Part shown: one piece after another, positions 35,571-36,860 of the stretch
How positions within the stretch are numbered: the stretch's first letter is position 1
Layout: each line of letters opens with the position of its first letter
Source of the DNA: Flavobacterium psychrophilum
GTDB lineage: Bacteria > Bacteroidota > Bacteroidia > Flavobacteriales > Flavobacteriaceae
NCBI GenBank assembly: GCA_003243255.1
Contig: QFQM01000023.1
Coordinates: 1-36,860, forward strand
Length of the DNA: 36,860 nucleotides
Direction of reading: 5' to 3'
Notes under the pieces: model-generated
What the model was told of the DNA's origin: nothing
The model's input: only the letters and a program-made list of their open reading frames with translations
Database searches by the model: none
Translations under genes and position numbers: made by a program

Positions 35571-36758
35571 TTAGTCTAGTATTTCAGTAACCTGACCAGC
35601 ACCTACTGTACGACCACCCTCACGGATAGCGAAACGTAGACCTACGCTAAGAGCGATTGGGCTAAGTAGAGTTACATCGATAGTAAGGTTATCACCTGGC
35701 ATTACCATCTCAACACCTGCAGGAAGAGAAATTGTTCCTGTTACGTCAGTTGTACGAACGTAGAACTGAGGACGGTAGTTGTTGTGGAATGGAGTGTGAC
35801 GTCCACCTTCTTCTTTTTTAAGGATATAAACCTCAGCTTTGAAGTGAGCGTGTGGCTTAACTGATCCTGGCTTGATAATAACCATACCACGACGGATATC
35901 AGCTTTATCAATACCACGAAGAAGTAGACCTACGTTATCTCCAGCTTCACCTCTGTCAAGGATTTTACGGAACATCTCAACACCTGTAATAGTTGAAGTA
36001 AGTTTCTCAGCACCCATACCGATGATTTCAACCGGGTCACCTGTATTAGCAACACCTGTTTCGATACGACCTGTAGCAACTGTACCACGACCTGTAATTG
36101 TGAATACGTCCTCAACCGGCATTAGGAATGGCTTATCAACGTCACGAGCAGGAAGCTCGATCCAGTTGTCAACAGCATCCATAAGTTGCATTACTGTATC
36201 AACCCATTTTGGCTCACCGTTAAGTGCACCTAGAGCCGAACCTTGGATAACTGGTCCGTTATCACCATCATATTGGTAGAAAGAAAGTAGATCTCTGATT
36301 TCCATTTCAACTAGCTCAAGAAGCTCAGCATCATCAACCATATCCACTTTGTTCATAAATACAACCATTCTTGGAACACCTACCTGACGACCTAGAAGGA
36401 TGTGCTCACGAGTTTGTGGCATCGGTCCGTCAGTAGCAGCAACTACAAGGATAGCACCGTCCATCTGAGCAGCACCAGTAACCATGTTCTTAACGTAATC
36501 CGCGTGACCTGGACAGTCAACGTGAGCGTAGTGACGGTTAGCAGTAGCATACTCTACGTGAGAAGTATTAATTGTAATACCTCTTTCTTTTTCTTCAGGA
36601 GCGTTATCAATTTGATCAAAAGATTTTGCCTCAGAAAGACCTGCATCAGATAACACTTTAGTGATAGCTGCAGTCAAAGTTGTTTTACCGTGGTCTACGT
36701 GTCCGATTGTACCTATGTTAAGGTGCGGCTTCGACCTATCAAAAGTTTCCTTTGCCAT
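35571..36758 (-). CDS. tuf: Elongation factor Tu
   Basis: 395 residues. The GTPase motifs are GHVDHGKT (19-26), DCPGH and NKVD, and the C-terminal barrel ends [17 protein letters not shown]. It delivers aminoacyl-tRNA to the ribosome. It lies 55 bp downstream of tRNA-Thr, in the familiar tRNA-tuf-tRNA-Trp-secE order; the single copy here agrees with Bacteroidota usually having one tuf gene. Confidence 0.99.
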   Translation of the reverse strand: MAKETFDRSKPHLNIGTIGHVDHGKTTLTAAITKVLSDAGLSEAKSFDQIDNAPEEKERGITINTSHVEYATANRHYAHVDCPGHADYVKNMVTGAAQMDGAILVVAATDGPMPQTREHILLGRQVGVPRMVVFMNKVDMVDDAELLELVEMEIRDLLSFYQYDGDNGPVIQGSALGALNGEPKWVDTVMQLMDAVDNWIELPARDVDKPFLMPVEDVFTITGRGTVATGRIETGVANTGDPVEIIGMGAEKLTSTITGVEMFRKILDRGEAGDNVGLLLRGIDKADIRRGMVIIKPGSVKPHAHFKAEVYILKKEEGGRHTPFHNNYRPQFYVRTTDVTGTISLPAGVEMVMPGDNLTIDVTLLSPIALSVGLRFAIREGGRTVGAGQVTEILD

Positions 36759-36813
36759 GATTTAATAATTTAATCTTAGTTATATAATTAGTGTTCAAAT
36801 TCTTCTAAACTTG

Positions 36814-36860
36814 AGCCAATGACGGGATTTGAACCCGTGACCTCTTCCTTACCAAGGAAG
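36814..36860 (-). tRNA. tRNA-Thr (anticodon GGT), partial at window edge
   Basis: Only the 3' two-thirds is in the window. The anticodon stem-loop CTTCC TTGGTAA GGAAG gives anticodon GGT (Thr). The T-arm is ACGGG TTCAAAT CCCGT, and the 3' acceptor strand CATTGGC is followed by discriminator T. CCA is not encoded. It is upstream of tuf, as expected. Confidence 0.93.

Overview
The window looks like chromosomal DNA from a member of the Flavobacteriaceae, most likely Flavobacterium or a close relative. The evidence is the low G+C content, the Bacteroidota-type -7 promoter boxes (TAnnTTTG), a secreted protein ending in a type IX secretion (T9SS) sorting domain, a sensor kinase with a two-component-regulator propeller, DUF3467 just downstream of rpoC, and the order parA-parB-DUF5683-dapB-lepB-WbqC. 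I placed it from protein sequences I recognise; no database search was possible.

Positions 1-4540 are accessory. A very large collagen-like surface protein (minus strand) runs off the left edge. It is built from at least 22 tandem modules whose spacing is always 129 bp plus a multiple of 9 bp, so modules grow and shrink by whole Gly-X-Y triplets. Upstream is a small, apparently truncated Ig-like ORF, then about 500 bp without a gene.

Positions 4541-11470 hold a periplasmic-propeller histidine kinase and a LuxR-type response regulator, convergent with overlapping stop codons. They are followed by a secreted protein of unknown function, a 2,4-dienoyl-CoA reductase-like dehydrogenase, and a HmuY-like T9SS-exported protein, the last two each followed by a clear intrinsic terminator.

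Positions 11549-16775 are a compact plus-strand run: chromosome partitioning (parA, parB), a DUF5683 membrane protein, lysine/peptidoglycan precursor synthesis (dapB), signal peptidase I (lepB), and a WbqC-like protein preceded by a 21-bp hairpin. Facing it on the minus strand is a tight four-gene unit read mutL, rhomboid, rhomboid, EEP-family phosphohydrolase (21389 down to 16777).

Positions 21492-23850 form a small A+T-rich island: a lipoprotein with an SH3b-like tail, then a membrane metallopeptidase (M50-like) fused to TPR repeats, then a strikingly symmetric palindromic element of about 143 bp. Positions 23851-36860 are the minus-strand information-processing cluster, read tRNA-Thr, tuf, tRNA-Trp, secE, nusG, rplK, rplA, rplJ, rplL, rpoB, rpoC, DUF3467, with a terminator-like attenuator between rplL and rpoB. 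The points most worth follow-up are the collagen modules, the palindromic element, the M50-TPR/lipoprotein pair, the divergent MutL endonuclease motifs and the rplL-rpoB attenuator.
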